Assembly (NCBI RefSeq): GCF_001425705.1
Contig: NZ_LMDC01000032.1
Location: forward strand, 1-64,000
From: Pelomonas sp. Root1217
Lineage (GTDB): Bacteria; Pseudomonadota; Gammaproteobacteria; Burkholderiales; Burkholderiaceae_C
Length of the DNA: 64,000 nucleotides
Direction of reading: 5' to 3'
Shown here: in pieces, positions 11,259 through 20,374 of the stretch
Position numbering within the stretch: position 1 is the stretch's first letter
Layout of the letters: every line of letters starts with the position of its first letter
The notes under the pieces: model-generated
The model's input: the letters and a program-made list of their open reading frames with translations, nothing else
Database searches by the model: none
Told to the model about the DNA's origin: nothing
Position numbers and translations under genes: made by a program

Positions 11259-12584
11259 CTAGAAATCAGCCACCTTGCCCCAGGACGATTCGTTGAATCG
11301 TGCGGGATTGAAAGGCGCGGGATCGAAGATCGGCCGGGCACCCGAGACCAGATCGGCGATCAGGTGGCCCGCGCCGGGGCCGATGCCGAACCCATGTCCC
11401 GAGAAACCTGCAGCCAGGATGAAGCCCGGCATCTGCGGCAGTTCCCCGATTCCCGGCACGCCGTCGGGCGTGCTGTCGATGTAGCCCGCCCAGGTGCTGG
11501 CAATGCGGGCCTCGCGCAGCGCCGGCAACAGGTCGACGGCACGGCGGTGGGTTTCGCGAACCCCGGCGGGGTCGGGCTTCGGGTTGAGGATCCGCGCCCT
11601 TTCCATGGGGGTGGGCGCGTCCAGCTTCCAGCGTGCGCGGGTCTCGTGGCCCCAGCGCATGCCTTCCAGGCCGCCGGGGAACACGTTGCGCCAGCGCTTG
11701 GCGAACATCGGGATGAACTGTGGCGCGAAGCGCATCAATTGCGGCGTGGGATCGACGCGCCCACGCCCGCTGATGGCCAGGACGTAGTGGCCGTCGGGGC
11801 GCCGGGTGACGGCGACGCGCGGGCCCGCCAGGGCGTCCGGCAGACGCTGTTGCACCGGCGCCAGGCGCACGATGGATTGGCGCACCGTGGCGACCGGAAA
11901 CTGCACGCCGAGCTGGTTGCAGAACGACGACGCCCACGCGCCACCTGCGAGCACCGCGGTGCGGGTCTTGATGGTCCCGGCTTCCGTCACGACGCCGCTG
12001 ACGCGCCCGCCCTCAAGCTCGATGCCGCGAGCGGCGCAGTTCTGGTGGACGGTGCCGCCGAGCTTCATGAGCGCAGCTGCCACGGCAGGTGCCGCCTTGG
12101 CGGGGTCTGCCGTACCGTCGCTCGGTGAGAAGACGCCGCCTTTCCACGCGCGGCCGGTCGCCTGGCCCCGTTCCGACGCCTCGCGGCCACTGAGCATGTG
12201 GGTGGTCACGCCAGCTGTCTTCGCCAGCTCGCGCCAGCTGGCCCAGCCGGAAATCTGGGCATCGTCGTCGCTCAGGTAGAGCAAGCCGCACCGCTTGAAG
12301 CCGGTGTCTTCGCCGGTGTCGGCGGCGAACTGGTCCCAGAGTTCGAGGCTTTTGGTGGCCATCGGCAGTTCGCGGGCGTCCCGGTTCTGCTGGCGGCACC
12401 AGCCCCAGTTGCGGCTCGACTGCTCGGCGCCGATGAGGCCCTTCTCGACAACGGCGACCGACAGGCCGCGCCGGGCCAGGTAGTAGGCGGTGAAGACACC
12501 GATGATGCCGCCGCCGATCACGACAACGTCGGCGCTGGCCGGCGGCTTGGGCGAGGTCTCGATGAGGCGCAATGGCTGGGACAT
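11259..12584 (-). CDS. FAD-dependent D-amino-acid-oxidase-family oxidoreductase
   Basis: This 441-residue protein has the dinucleotide fold near its start (VVVIGGGIIGVFTAYYLAR, about 20-38), an acidic end to the second strand (VVEKG), and SSRNWGWCRQQ, as in glycine/sarcosine/D-amino-acid oxidases. A C-terminal GFSGHGFGIGPGAG is the second FAD contact. It probably oxidises a secondary amine or D-amino acid. It is the third gene of a minus-strand set with a bicupin and an aldehyde dehydrogenase, which would take the aldehyde formed. Substrate unknown. Confidence 0.82.
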   Translation of the reverse strand: MSQPLRLIETSPKPPASADVVVIGGGIIGVFTAYYLARRGLSVAVVEKGLIGAEQSSRNWGWCRQQNRDARELPMATKSLELWDQFAADTGEDTGFKRCGLLYLSDDDAQISGWASWRELAKTAGVTTHMLSGREASERGQATGRAWKGGVFSPSDGTADPAKAAPAVAAALMKLGGTVHQNCAARGIELEGGRVSGVVTEAGTIKTRTAVLAGGAWASSFCNQLGVQFPVATVRQSIVRLAPVQQRLPDALAGPRVAVTRRPDGHYVLAISGRGRVDPTPQLMRFAPQFIPMFAKRWRNVFPGGLEGMRWGHETRARWKLDAPTPMERARILNPKPDPAGVRETHRRAVDLLPALREARIASTWAGYIDSTPDGVPGIGELPQMPGFILAAGFSGHGFGIGPGAGHLIADLVSGARPIFDPAPFNPARFNESSWGKVADF

Positions 12585-12604
12585 ATTGGATCTTGACAGT
12601 CGTT

Positions 12605-13324
12605 TCAGGCCGGGACGGTTTGCACCACGTAGAACTTCGCGACGTGGTTGTGGCTCTCCCAGCCGATGGGCGTGCCCTGCGGCACGAAGAGCGCATCGCC
12701 AGCGCCCGCCGACAGCACGCTGCCGTTGGGGCTGGTGAATCGCACGTTGCCGGCCAGCAGATGCATGAATTCGTTGAGGGGATGCGGACGGACGACGCGG
12801 TGATAGGGCGTCGAGTCCCAGGTGCCGGCGCGGTACTGCGTCTGCTCCTCAGTGAAGACGTTGTCGCTGCGGCAGGCCGGGCTCGGGCCTAGCAGCGTTT
12901 GCGCCAGTGGCGGGTTGGAGGGCTTCAGGTCGGCCTCGGCGTGCAAGGGCGTGATGCCGGGCGCCGATGGGCCATCACTTGCGGCCGCGCAGCACACGAA
13001 GCGCACGCCAACCCCGGCCTGGATGCGCACCGCAGTCCCCCGTGCGATGACGGCGCCCGCCTCGGGACCGAGCACCAGCGGAGCCGCGCCAGCCGCTGTC
13101 AGCGTCAGCTGGCCCGCCACGACGACGAGGGTCTCGGTATGAGGAAAGCTGGACACGTCGATGTCGCCAGTGAAGTTGACCCGGCCGGCGATCATCGCGC
13201 CGGGTCCTTCCCAGGCGACCTCGCGACATGGCGCGAACGGGTCGTCCTTGCCGAAGCCTGCCTTGCGGAAGGGGGTTGAGATGGGGGCACCGTGGGCGCG
13301 GTGCAGCAGCAGGGCTGCGGTCAT
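12605..13324 (-). CDS. Bicupin (EutQ/DUF861-like) protein
   Basis: The 239-residue protein has two cupin halves (about 40-110 and 160-235). The second carries HPLNEFMHLLAG and GDALFVPQGTPIGWES, like DUF861/EutQ cupins often encoded with amine or ethanolamine catabolism. The His/Glu metal ligands are only partly kept, so binding or regulation is as likely as catalysis. Its start codon overlaps the stop of the aldehyde dehydrogenase gene (ATGA, 13321-13324), and it lies 20 bp before the FAD enzyme gene, so the three form an operon. Confidence 0.7.
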   Translation of the reverse strand: MTAALLLHRAHGAPISTPFRKAGFGKDDPFAPCREVAWEGPGAMIAGRVNFTGDIDVSSFPHTETLVVVAGQLTLTAAGAAPLVLGPEAGAVIARGTAVRIQAGVGVRFVCCAAASDGPSAPGITPLHAEADLKPSNPPLAQTLLGPSPACRSDNVFTEEQTQYRAGTWDSTPYHRVVRPHPLNEFMHLLAGNVRFTSPNGSVLSAGAGDALFVPQGTPIGWESHNHVAKFYVVQTVPA

Positions 13325-14790
13325 GTTGGCTCCTCGTTCATGTAGCCAAGAATGGCTTTGGTTTCCAGGTATTCCTGCAGGCCTTCCACGCCGTATTCAC
13401 GGCCGTTGCCCGAGCGCTTGTAGCCGCCGAAGGGGGCGTGGGGATTCCAGGCCGGATGGTTGATGTGCACCTGCCCCGAGCGGATGCGCGCAGCGACAGC
13501 GCGCGCGGCGGCGGGGTCGCGGCTCTGCACATGGGCGCCCAGGCCGTAGACCGTGTCGTTGGCGATCTCCACGGCTTCGTCCACGCTGTCGTAGGCAATG
13601 ATGGCCAGCACCGGCCCGAAGATCTCCTCCTGCGCGATACGCATGCGCGAATGCACGTCCGAGAAGATGGTCGGGCGGATGTAGAAGCCGCGCTCCAGGC
13701 CTTGCGGCCGGCCGGGGCCGCCGCAAACGAGCCGGGCGCCTTCCGAGATACCGGCTTCGATCATTGCCTGCACGCGGCTGAACTGGGCGCCATTCGCGAC
13801 TGGGCCATGCGTGGTCTGCGGCAAGCGCGGGTCGCCGACGACGAGGGCCGCGGCCGCTTCGGCGGCGAGCCGCTCGACCTTCGCCAGGCGCTCGCGCGGC
13901 ACGATCATGCGGGTCGGGGCGCTGCAGGACTGGCCGACATTGCGCAAGGCCGCGGCCACGCCCAGCGGTATGGCATGCGGGAGGTCCGCGTCGGGCAGCA
14001 CGATGTTGGGCGACTTGCCGCCCAGTTCCTGCGCAACCCTCTTGACCGTCGGCGCGGCCGCCTGGGCCACCAGCACGCCGGCGCGCGTCGAGCCGGTGAT
14101 CGAGATCATGTCCACGTCCGGGTGCGACGCCAGCGCGGCGCCCACCTCGGATCCTTCGCCGTTCACCAGGTTGAACACGCCGGCCGGAATACCGGCATCG
14201 CGCATCACCTCGGCGAAGAGCAGCGCGCTCAAGGGCGACAGCTCGCTGGGCTTCAGCACGACCGTGCACCCCGCCGCCAGCGCGGGGCCGACCTTGGCGG
14301 TGATCTGGTAAAGCGGCCAGTTCCAGGGCGTGATCAGCCCGCACACGCCGATGGGCTCGCGCAGGATGGCGACGCTCTCGCGATGCACGAGGAAGGGGTA
14401 GCCGCGCAGCACGTCCCGCGCCACTCGGATGTGCTCTGCCGCGACCGGTACCTGCGTGCTGCGCGCCACGCTGATGGCCGCACCCATCTCCAGCGAGATG
14501 GCCTGTGCGAACAACTCCGCGCGCTCCAGGATCAAGGCGTGCACGCGGTCGAGCAACGCGGCCCGGGTTTCGACGGCAGTGACGGACCAGGCGGCAAAGG
14601 CCTGCCGGGCCGCGGCCACGGCGGCGTCCACGTCCTGCGCATTGCCCAGCGCAATCTCCGCGATGGCCTGCTCGGTCGACGGGTCGATGACCGCGCTGCG
14701 GCCCTGGCCCGCCGGCGTGCGCCACTCGCCGCGGATGAAGACGCGATCCAGGTGGCCAGCGTTCGTGAGACGCTCGATGACGGGGTGCAT
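13321..14790 (-). CDS. NAD(P)-dependent aldehyde dehydrogenase
   Basis: 489 residues from the ATG at 14790; an in-frame extension to 14814 starts with a non-ATG codon and is less likely. The general base Glu sits in QELGGKSPN and the nucleophile Cys in NVGQSCSAPTRM, with PWNWPLY and the FTGSTRAG-like ITGSTRAG cofactor loop. It would oxidise the aldehyde produced by the co-transcribed FAD oxidase to a carboxylic acid. First gene of the minus-strand trio; divergent from the M20 hydrolase gene, with 163 bp between. Confidence 0.88.
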   Translation of the reverse strand: MHPVIERLTNAGHLDRVFIRGEWRTPAGQGRSAVIDPSTEQAIAEIALGNAQDVDAAVAAARQAFAAWSVTAVETRAALLDRVHALILERAELFAQAISLEMGAAISVARSTQVPVAAEHIRVARDVLRGYPFLVHRESVAILREPIGVCGLITPWNWPLYQITAKVGPALAAGCTVVLKPSELSPLSALLFAEVMRDAGIPAGVFNLVNGEGSEVGAALASHPDVDMISITGSTRAGVLVAQAAAPTVKRVAQELGGKSPNIVLPDADLPHAIPLGVAAALRNVGQSCSAPTRMIVPRERLAKVERLAAEAAAALVVGDPRLPQTTHGPVANGAQFSRVQAMIEAGISEGARLVCGGPGRPQGLERGFYIRPTIFSDVHSRMRIAQEEIFGPVLAIIAYDSVDEAVEIANDTVYGLGAHVQSRDPAAARAVAARIRSGQVHINHPAWNPHAPFGGYKRSGNGREYGVEGLQEYLETKAILGYMNEEPT

Positions 14791-14953
14791 TCGGTGTGTC
14801 CTTTGGCCTGACAAGGCGAACGAAAGTAGACATGAAGGGCGGCTTGAGGACGTGCCGGATGTGTGCCGGCTTTCGCAAGAATCTGTCGTGCCAGCCTCGC
14901 AGAACAGCGGGCGCTGCTGTCGACGGCCGCAGCCCCGGACCTAAGCTCGCGCC

Positions 14954-16123
14954 ATGCTCGAAGAACAGATCCCCGCCACTGCGGTCGACGACCTGATGCC
15001 CGACCTGGTCGCCCTGCGCCGCGACCTGCATGCCCACCCGGAACTGGCCTTCCAGGAGCGCCGCACCGCGGGCATCGTCGCGGCGGCGCTGCGCCTGCTC
15101 GGGCTCGAAGTGCACGAAGGCCTGGGCGGCACCGGCGTCGTCGGCACGCTGCGCCACGGCACGAGCGATCGCTCGGTCGGGCTGCGCGCCGACATGGACG
15201 CGCTGCCGATGGCCGAGCAGTCACGCCTGGGCCATGCCAGCCGCCATGCCGGCGCACACCACGGTTGCGGCCATGACGGCCACACAGCGATGCTGCTCGG
15301 CGCCGCGCGCCACCTGGCGCGCACCCGGCAGTTCGACGGTACGGTGCACTTCATCTTCCAGCCGGCCGAGGAAGGGCAGGGCGGCGCCCGCGTCATGGTG
15401 GAGCAGGGCCTGTTCGAGCGCTTCCCGTGCGACGCGGTCTACGCGCTGCACAACTGGCCCGACCTGCCGCTGGGCCACGCGCAGACACGGCCCGGCCCCA
15501 TCATGGCGGCGGCGGATCGCTTCGACATCACGCTGCGCGGCCGAGGCGGCCACGCCGCCCAGCCGCACCACACGCCCGACGCGCTGCTTGCCGCGAGCCA
15601 GCTGGTCGTGCAGCTCAACACCATCGTCTCGCGCCGCATCGACCCGGCCGATTCGGCCGTGCTGTCGGTCACCCGGCTTGAAGGCGGCCAGAGCCACAAC
15701 GTGCTGCCGGCCGAAGCCCGCATCACCGGCACGGTTCGCAGCTTCGACGCAGCGGTGCAGGACCGCATCGAGGCCGCGCTGCGCGACGCGGCGGCCGGCG
15801 TGGCGCTGGGCCAAGGCCTGGCGGTCGACGTGGCCTACACCCGCTACTACCCGTCCACCATCAACACGCCGCCCGAGGCCGCGCTCGCGCTGGCCGCGGC
15901 AACCGACGCCGGCCTGCAGGCCACCGAGGCACCCAGACCCGCCTTCACCAGCGAGGACTTCGCCTTCATGCTGCGCGAGCGGCCGGGCGCCTATCTGTGG
16001 CTGGGGCAGGGCGGCGACAGGCCGCTGCACCATCCCTGCTACGACTTCAACGACGAGGCGTTGCCGCACGGGGTGCGGTGGTTCTGTGCGGTTGTGGAGC
16101 GGGTGCTTCGGAAGGGGCCGTAG
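14954..16123 (+). CDS. M20 family metallo-amidohydrolase (hippurate hydrolase-like)
   Basis: The 389-residue protein matches the HipO/AbgB-type amidohydrolases: DLHAHPELAFQE near the start, the di-metal motifs GLRADMDALP, HGCGHDGHTAML and PAEEGQGGA, a dimerisation domain (about 180-290), and the closing SEDFAFM. It should remove an acyl group from an N-acyl amino acid or similar amide. Divergent from the aldehyde dehydrogenase operon, it may feed that pathway with free amine. Cytoplasmic; no signal peptide. Confidence 0.87.
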   Translation: MLEEQIPATAVDDLMPDLVALRRDLHAHPELAFQERRTAGIVAAALRLLGLEVHEGLGGTGVVGTLRHGTSDRSVGLRADMDALPMAEQSRLGHASRHAGAHHGCGHDGHTAMLLGAARHLARTRQFDGTVHFIFQPAEEGQGGARVMVEQGLFERFPCDAVYALHNWPDLPLGHAQTRPGPIMAAADRFDITLRGRGGHAAQPHHTPDALLAASQLVVQLNTIVSRRIDPADSAVLSVTRLEGGQSHNVLPAEARITGTVRSFDAAVQDRIEAALRDAAAGVALGQGLAVDVAYTRYYPSTINTPPEAALALAAATDAGLQATEAPRPAFTSEDFAFMLRERPGAYLWLGQGGDRPLHHPCYDFNDEALPHGVRWFCAVVERVLRKGP

Positions 16124-16201
16124 TCTCTGCCATGTTGGAGTGGCGGGACCTCGTGCAGGCGCCATGCACGAGGAGAGAAGCGGCTGCTCAGGCTGGCTGC
16201 G

Positions 16202-17044
16202 TCAGGGGTCGCGGTATCCATGCGCAATGAGGAATGCGTCGATCGCTGCGTACGCTTGTGCTTGGATAACAAGGTCCGGTTTTGGCATGCGATCGTCCGG
16301 CTCCCCGGCTGGCGTGAAGAGATGCCCCACCCCGTCAAAAACCTTGAGCACCGAAACGTTGCCTGCCTCGAGCATTCTTTCGTGGAATTTCGACACCTCG
16401 GCCAAGGGCGTGACCGTATCGGTCCGGCCGGTCACGATGATTGCTGGAGGCAGGCCTGGCTTCACATGCTGAGCCGGCGAGAAGTCCGAAATCGACACCT
16501 CGGGCGGGAACAACGCGCGAAAGTGCTTGTCGTTAACGACGGATAGTGCGGGGGAGACGAATGCAAGCAGATCCGGCCGCTGCGCTTTGTCGTTGGCAAA
16601 CACCGCTGCTGATGCAGCCAGGTGGGCGCCGGCTGACCAGCCCAGTGATGCGATCCGATTTCTGTCGAGATGGAACTGGGCTGCGCTCTCACGCGTCCAT
16701 TTGATCGCCGCCATGGCATCGTCCGACGCCTCGGCCGGAGATGCGGTCTTCTGATCAGACAGTCGGTACTGTGCAACCACAACAGTCATGCCCTTGCAAG
16801 CGTAGCGGTCCACCAGCCAAAACGCCCACGGCGGTTCTCCAGCGACCCAGCCACCGCCATGGAATATGACCACCGCAGCTCTGGGCTTCGCCGGCTGGCC
16901 AACCGGTGAGAACACGTAGGCTTTCAATGCGCCATTTGGGGTGTTGCTGTACACGTGTTCGGATTTTTCCAGCGCGCATTCGCCATGGGCACCTGCAGCA
17001 AGCGGCAACATCAATGCAAGCGCTGTGACAAGTAGCCGTGCCAT
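16202..17044 (-). CDS. Secreted alpha/beta hydrolase (HSL/BD-FAE-type esterase)
   Basis: The 280-residue protein has an N-terminal signal peptide (cleaved near AAGAHG). The oxyanion-hole motif HGGGW (about 63-67), nucleophile elbow GWSAG (about 135-139), acid Asp in GRTDTVTP (about 209) and base His in GVGHLF (about 240) form a complete triad. It is a carboxylesterase, possibly removing acetyl groups from polysaccharides or small esters. It is divergent from the LacI-family gene that precedes the GH35/GH27 genes, so a link to plant polysaccharide use is plausible but unproven. Confidence 0.82.
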   Translation of the reverse strand: MARLLVTALALMLPLAAGAHGECALEKSEHVYSNTPNGALKAYVFSPVGQPAKPRAAVVIFHGGGWVAGEPPWAFWLVDRYACKGMTVVVAQYRLSDQKTASPAEASDDAMAAIKWTRESAAQFHLDRNRIASLGWSAGAHLAASAAVFANDKAQRPDLLAFVSPALSVVNDKHFRALFPPEVSISDFSPAQHVKPGLPPAIIVTGRTDTVTPLAEVSKFHERMLEAGNVSVLKVFDGVGHLFTPAGEPDDRMPKPDLVIQAQAYAAIDAFLIAHGYRDP

Positions 17045-17171
17045 AAGGTCTCCTCAGGGTCTGTCTGTGCGCTCACGTTATCGGTCGATGGTCGGAATGA
17101 CTGTGGCGATACCTGGTTCCAGCTAGACGCGATGCTAGAGTGCCTCGCCCCGTCTCCCCCGCCCGCCGGCA

Positions 17172-18278
17172 GTGTCCGCTCCAATACCTCAGCCTTCCAA
17201 GCCGCCGAAGAGCCGTCGTCACAAGTTGCCCACGCTCGCCGATGTCGCGCGAGAAGCAGGCGTTTCTGGTGCGGCCGTGTCCGCCGCACTCAGCGGTGCG
17301 AAGGGTTCGACGCGGGTGTCGGCCGAGACGCGGGAGCGGGTCCTGGCTGCGGCGGAGCGCTTGCGCTACCGACCGAACGCCACCGCGCGTGCGCTGACGT
17401 TTCAACGCACCAACGCCATCGGCTTCGTCGCCAACATCGCCAACGAGGAACCCAACCTCTACTTCCTGGAAATATTCAATGGCGTCGTGCGGGGCGCGAC
17501 TGAAGCCCACCAGACGACGTCCATCTTTCCACTCGGCGGCTGGGAAGAAGCGCCCCAGCGCATCCCCGCCTTGTGCGATGGCCGCGTCGACGGGCTCGTC
17601 GTGCTGGCGCGTCAACTGGAAGATGACAGCACGAACTGGCTACCACCACACACGCCGATGGTCACGATCCACGCCGGGCCGCTACTGCAGGCTCAGGTGA
17701 ACGTGGAGGCTGACGATGAAGCGGGCGGCTATGTCATTGCGCGCCACATGCTCGGGCTTGGATATCGCCGGATCCTTTGCTTGGGCGGCCCGGTGAACGT
17801 CAAGGGGGCAGACCGCAGGGTCGAGGGTTTTCTGCGTGCCCATGCCGACGCTGGGGTGGAAGTTGCTTCGGACCACGTCATCCGTACGTGGTTCACCGCC
17901 GACGGTGGTAGACAGGCCATGCTGGAATGGTTGCGACGCCACCGCGGTCAGCCGTTGCCCGAGGGCGTCTGCTGTGGCAGCGACGACATCGCCTTCGGCT
18001 GCATCGACGCGCTGGAGGGCTGCGGGCTGAGTGTTCCTCGGGACATCTCGATTACGGGCTTCGATGACACCTTGCTGGCCCGCTCACTGCGGATGACGAC
18101 CGTGAGCCAGCCCCTGCTGGAGATGGGTCGTCGCGCGGTTGGTGCCCTGATGCAGCTGATCGAAGCGCAGCGCCGTGGCGAGGCCTACGAAGGCCCTCGC
18201 GACATCGTGCTGCCCGTCGAAATCGTCAACAGGCGGACCTTGCCGGGACCTCGAGGCACGCCACTGATCATCCCTTGA
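17172..18278 (+). CDS. LacI-family transcriptional regulator
   Basis: 368 residues from a GTG start. The helix-turn-helix (about 20-45: TLADVAREAGVSGAAVSAAL) is followed by the hinge helix and a periplasmic-binding-protein-like effector domain (about 80-350) with GFVANIANEEPN and ITGFDDT. It should repress glycoside-use genes until a sugar binds. The two glycosidase genes follow on the same strand, and a central-CG palindrome 39 bp after its stop is a candidate operator. Confidence 0.88.
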   Translation: MSAPIPQPSKPPKSRRHKLPTLADVAREAGVSGAAVSAALSGAKGSTRVSAETRERVLAAAERLRYRPNATARALTFQRTNAIGFVANIANEEPNLYFLEIFNGVVRGATEAHQTTSIFPLGGWEEAPQRIPALCDGRVDGLVVLARQLEDDSTNWLPPHTPMVTIHAGPLLQAQVNVEADDEAGGYVIARHMLGLGYRRILCLGGPVNVKGADRRVEGFLRAHADAGVEVASDHVIRTWFTADGGRQAMLEWLRRHRGQPLPEGVCCGSDDIAFGCIDALEGCGLSVPRDISITGFDDTLLARSLRMTTVSQPLLEMGRRAVGALMQLIEAQRRGEAYEGPRDIVLPVEIVNRRTLPGPRGTPLIIP

Positions 18279-18694
18279 CACGGGGAGGCTGCTAGGTTTT
18301 TCCCCTAGTCAGCTTGATTGGTCGACCAATTTAAGATGCGCGTGCGGCGTTGCCGCACCTTTTTTGATTATTTGATTAAACGGATAATCAAATTTCATCA
18401 GCCGATGAATCAAGCCGCAAAAGCACAAGAGCCGTATGTTCCTGGGTCAGGACGAACACAACAATTTCTCCGGAGGAGTGCTAGCCCGCGCGTCAGCAGG
18501 AACGCAGACCGCGCCGACGCGCCATGCCGGGCAGCGACCTTCGGCGCGCGACGCTGCCGGCCAGCTGCGGCCGCCCTCGGATGCGCGATCCAACGGATGT
18601 GCTTGGCGCCGAACGGCGCAAGGCGCGCTGTCCCACCCGGGTGGTATGACCAAAAATCGCGCCTGATCCAGCAAGCGAATCACAAAGCTACCCG
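18279..18694 (+). promoter_or_regulatory. 416-bp regulatory gap: operator-like palindrome and two hairpins before GH35
   Basis: The gap holds a perfect palindrome ATTGGTCGACCAAT (18317-18330) with the central CG usual for LacI-family operators. It is followed by an AT-rich block with inverted repeats TTGATTAT/ATAATCAA (18364-18371 and 18384-18391) and TTCATC/GATGAA (18394-18399 and 18404-18409). The rest, about 18410-18690, holds one weak open frame with no recognisable protein. The palindrome could also suit a GntR-family regulator. Confidence 0.5.
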
Positions 18695-20329
18695 ATGAAG
18701 AAGACCTTCCTGATCGCGGCCCTGCTCGCCGCGACGCTGGCTACGCCCGTCAACGCCGCCGAAGCCCCGCGCCTTGTGCAGCGAGACGGCCACCATGCCT
18801 TGCTCGTCGACGGCAAACCCTTCCTGATGCTCGGCGCCCAGGCGCACAACTCCAGCAACTATCCCAAGGCCCTAGGCAAGGTTTGGGCCGCGGCAGCCGA
18901 CGCGCATGCCAACACCGTGCTGATGCCGGTGGCCTGGCAGCAGGTCGAGCCCCACGAAGGTCAGTTCGACTTCAGCTTCCTCGACGTCCTCATCAAGGAA
19001 GCGCGGCAGCAGGACAAGCGCCTCGTGCTGTTGTGGTTCGCGACGTGGAAGAACACCGGCGGCTCGTACACCCCCGACTGGGTCAAGCTCAATGGGAAGC
19101 GTTTCCCTTCCATGCTGGACCGCGACGGCAAGCCCAACTTCTGCTTCAGCCCCTTCGGCGAAGAGACGCTCAAGGCCGACAAGCGCGTCTTCGTGGCGCT
19201 CATGGCTCACCTGAAGAAGATCGACGGCGACAAGCGCACCGTGCTGATGGTTCAAGTCGAGAACGAGGCCGGCACCTACGGCCTCGTGCGCGACTTCGCG
19301 CCCGCCGCCCAGGCGGCCTTCGAGCAGCCGGTGCCCGCCGAAGTGGTGGCTCGTCAGAAGCCCAAGGCCGCCGCATCAGGCAACTGGCGCGAGGTGTATG
19401 GCGACTACGCTGACGAGTACTTCCACGCCTGGGCCATTGCCCGCTACATCGGCAACATCGCCAAGGCCGGCCGCGCCGTCTACGACCTGCCGATGTACGT
19501 CAACGGCGCGCTGCGCGACGCGCTGGAACAGCCGCCCAAGCCCTGGCAGGGCAACTTCGCCAGCGGCGGACCGGTCTGGGACGTCATCGACATCTACAAG
19601 GCTGCGGCGCCCAGCATCGACATCATTGCGCCCGACATCTACACGGCCGACTCCGAGGCGATCAAGGCCAACATGCGCCTGTACCAGCGCCCGGACAACG
19701 CGCTGTGGGTTCCCGAGATCGGCAATGCCGAGGGCTATGCGCGCTGGATCTACGCGGCCCTGGGCCGCGGCGCCCTGGGCGTGGCGCCCTTCGGCATCGA
19801 CTACTTCAACTACGCCAACTTCCCGCTGGGCTCCAAGCGCGCCGACAAGACCATGGTCGAGCCCTTCGCCCGCGTCTTCGGCGCCTTCCGGCCCATCCAG
19901 CGCCAGTGGGCGCAGTGGGCCTTCGAGGGGCGCACGCGCGGCGCCGCTGAAGGCGACGACCGCAAGCCGCAGTCGCTGGACCTGCCGGGCGGCTGGGTCG
20001 CCAAGCTGACCTACCGCCAATGGCAGTTCTGGGACCTTGCGTGGGACAGCAAGGACGAGCGACCGGCCGGCACCGAGCAGCCCGGCGGCGGCGTGGCCAT
20101 TGCGCAGATCGGCGACGACGAGTTCCTCATCGTTGGTCAGCGCACCCGCGTTCGCATCGAGGGTGGGGCGGGTGCCAGCGGCTTCATGCTGCGAGCCGAG
20201 GAAGGCAGCTTTGACGACAAGGGCCGCTGGCAGATGGAGCGCGTCTGGAACGGCGACCAGGTCGACAGCGGCCTGAACCTGATGGCCGAGCCCATCATGC
20301 TCAAGGTCAAGATGGCGCGCGCGCGCTGA
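18695..20329 (+). CDS. GH35-like beta-galactosidase with DUF5597-type C-terminus
   Basis: The 544-residue protein has a signal peptide (cleaved near VNAAEA). The TIM barrel runs from about 35 to 370, with acid/base Glu191 in VENEAGTYG and nucleophile Glu341 in WVPEIGN. The C-terminal beta domain (about 400-535) matches the DUF5597 part of secreted/periplasmic GH35 enzymes. These remove terminal beta-galactose, for example from xyloglucan side chains. It is followed 45 bp later by the GH27 gene, so the pair is likely an operon under the upstream LacI regulator. Confidence 0.85.
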   Translation: MKKTFLIAALLAATLATPVNAAEAPRLVQRDGHHALLVDGKPFLMLGAQAHNSSNYPKALGKVWAAAADAHANTVLMPVAWQQVEPHEGQFDFSFLDVLIKEARQQDKRLVLLWFATWKNTGGSYTPDWVKLNGKRFPSMLDRDGKPNFCFSPFGEETLKADKRVFVALMAHLKKIDGDKRTVLMVQVENEAGTYGLVRDFAPAAQAAFEQPVPAEVVARQKPKAAASGNWREVYGDYADEYFHAWAIARYIGNIAKAGRAVYDLPMYVNGALRDALEQPPKPWQGNFASGGPVWDVIDIYKAAAPSIDIIAPDIYTADSEAIKANMRLYQRPDNALWVPEIGNAEGYARWIYAALGRGALGVAPFGIDYFNYANFPLGSKRADKTMVEPFARVFGAFRPIQRQWAQWAFEGRTRGAAEGDDRKPQSLDLPGGWVAKLTYRQWQFWDLAWDSKDERPAGTEQPGGGVAIAQIGDDEFLIVGQRTRVRIEGGAGASGFMLRAEEGSFDDKGRWQMERVWNGDQVDSGLNLMAEPIMLKVKMARAR

Positions 20330-20374
20330 AACCACGTTACTGCTACAACTGATCGAACTGAGAGTGATTCAGAA

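Noticed and set aside
18436-18666. 76-codon plus-strand frame between lacI and GH35
   Set aside because: No ribosome site, no domain and a low-complexity Arg/Ala/Pro content typical of chance frames in high-GC DNA.
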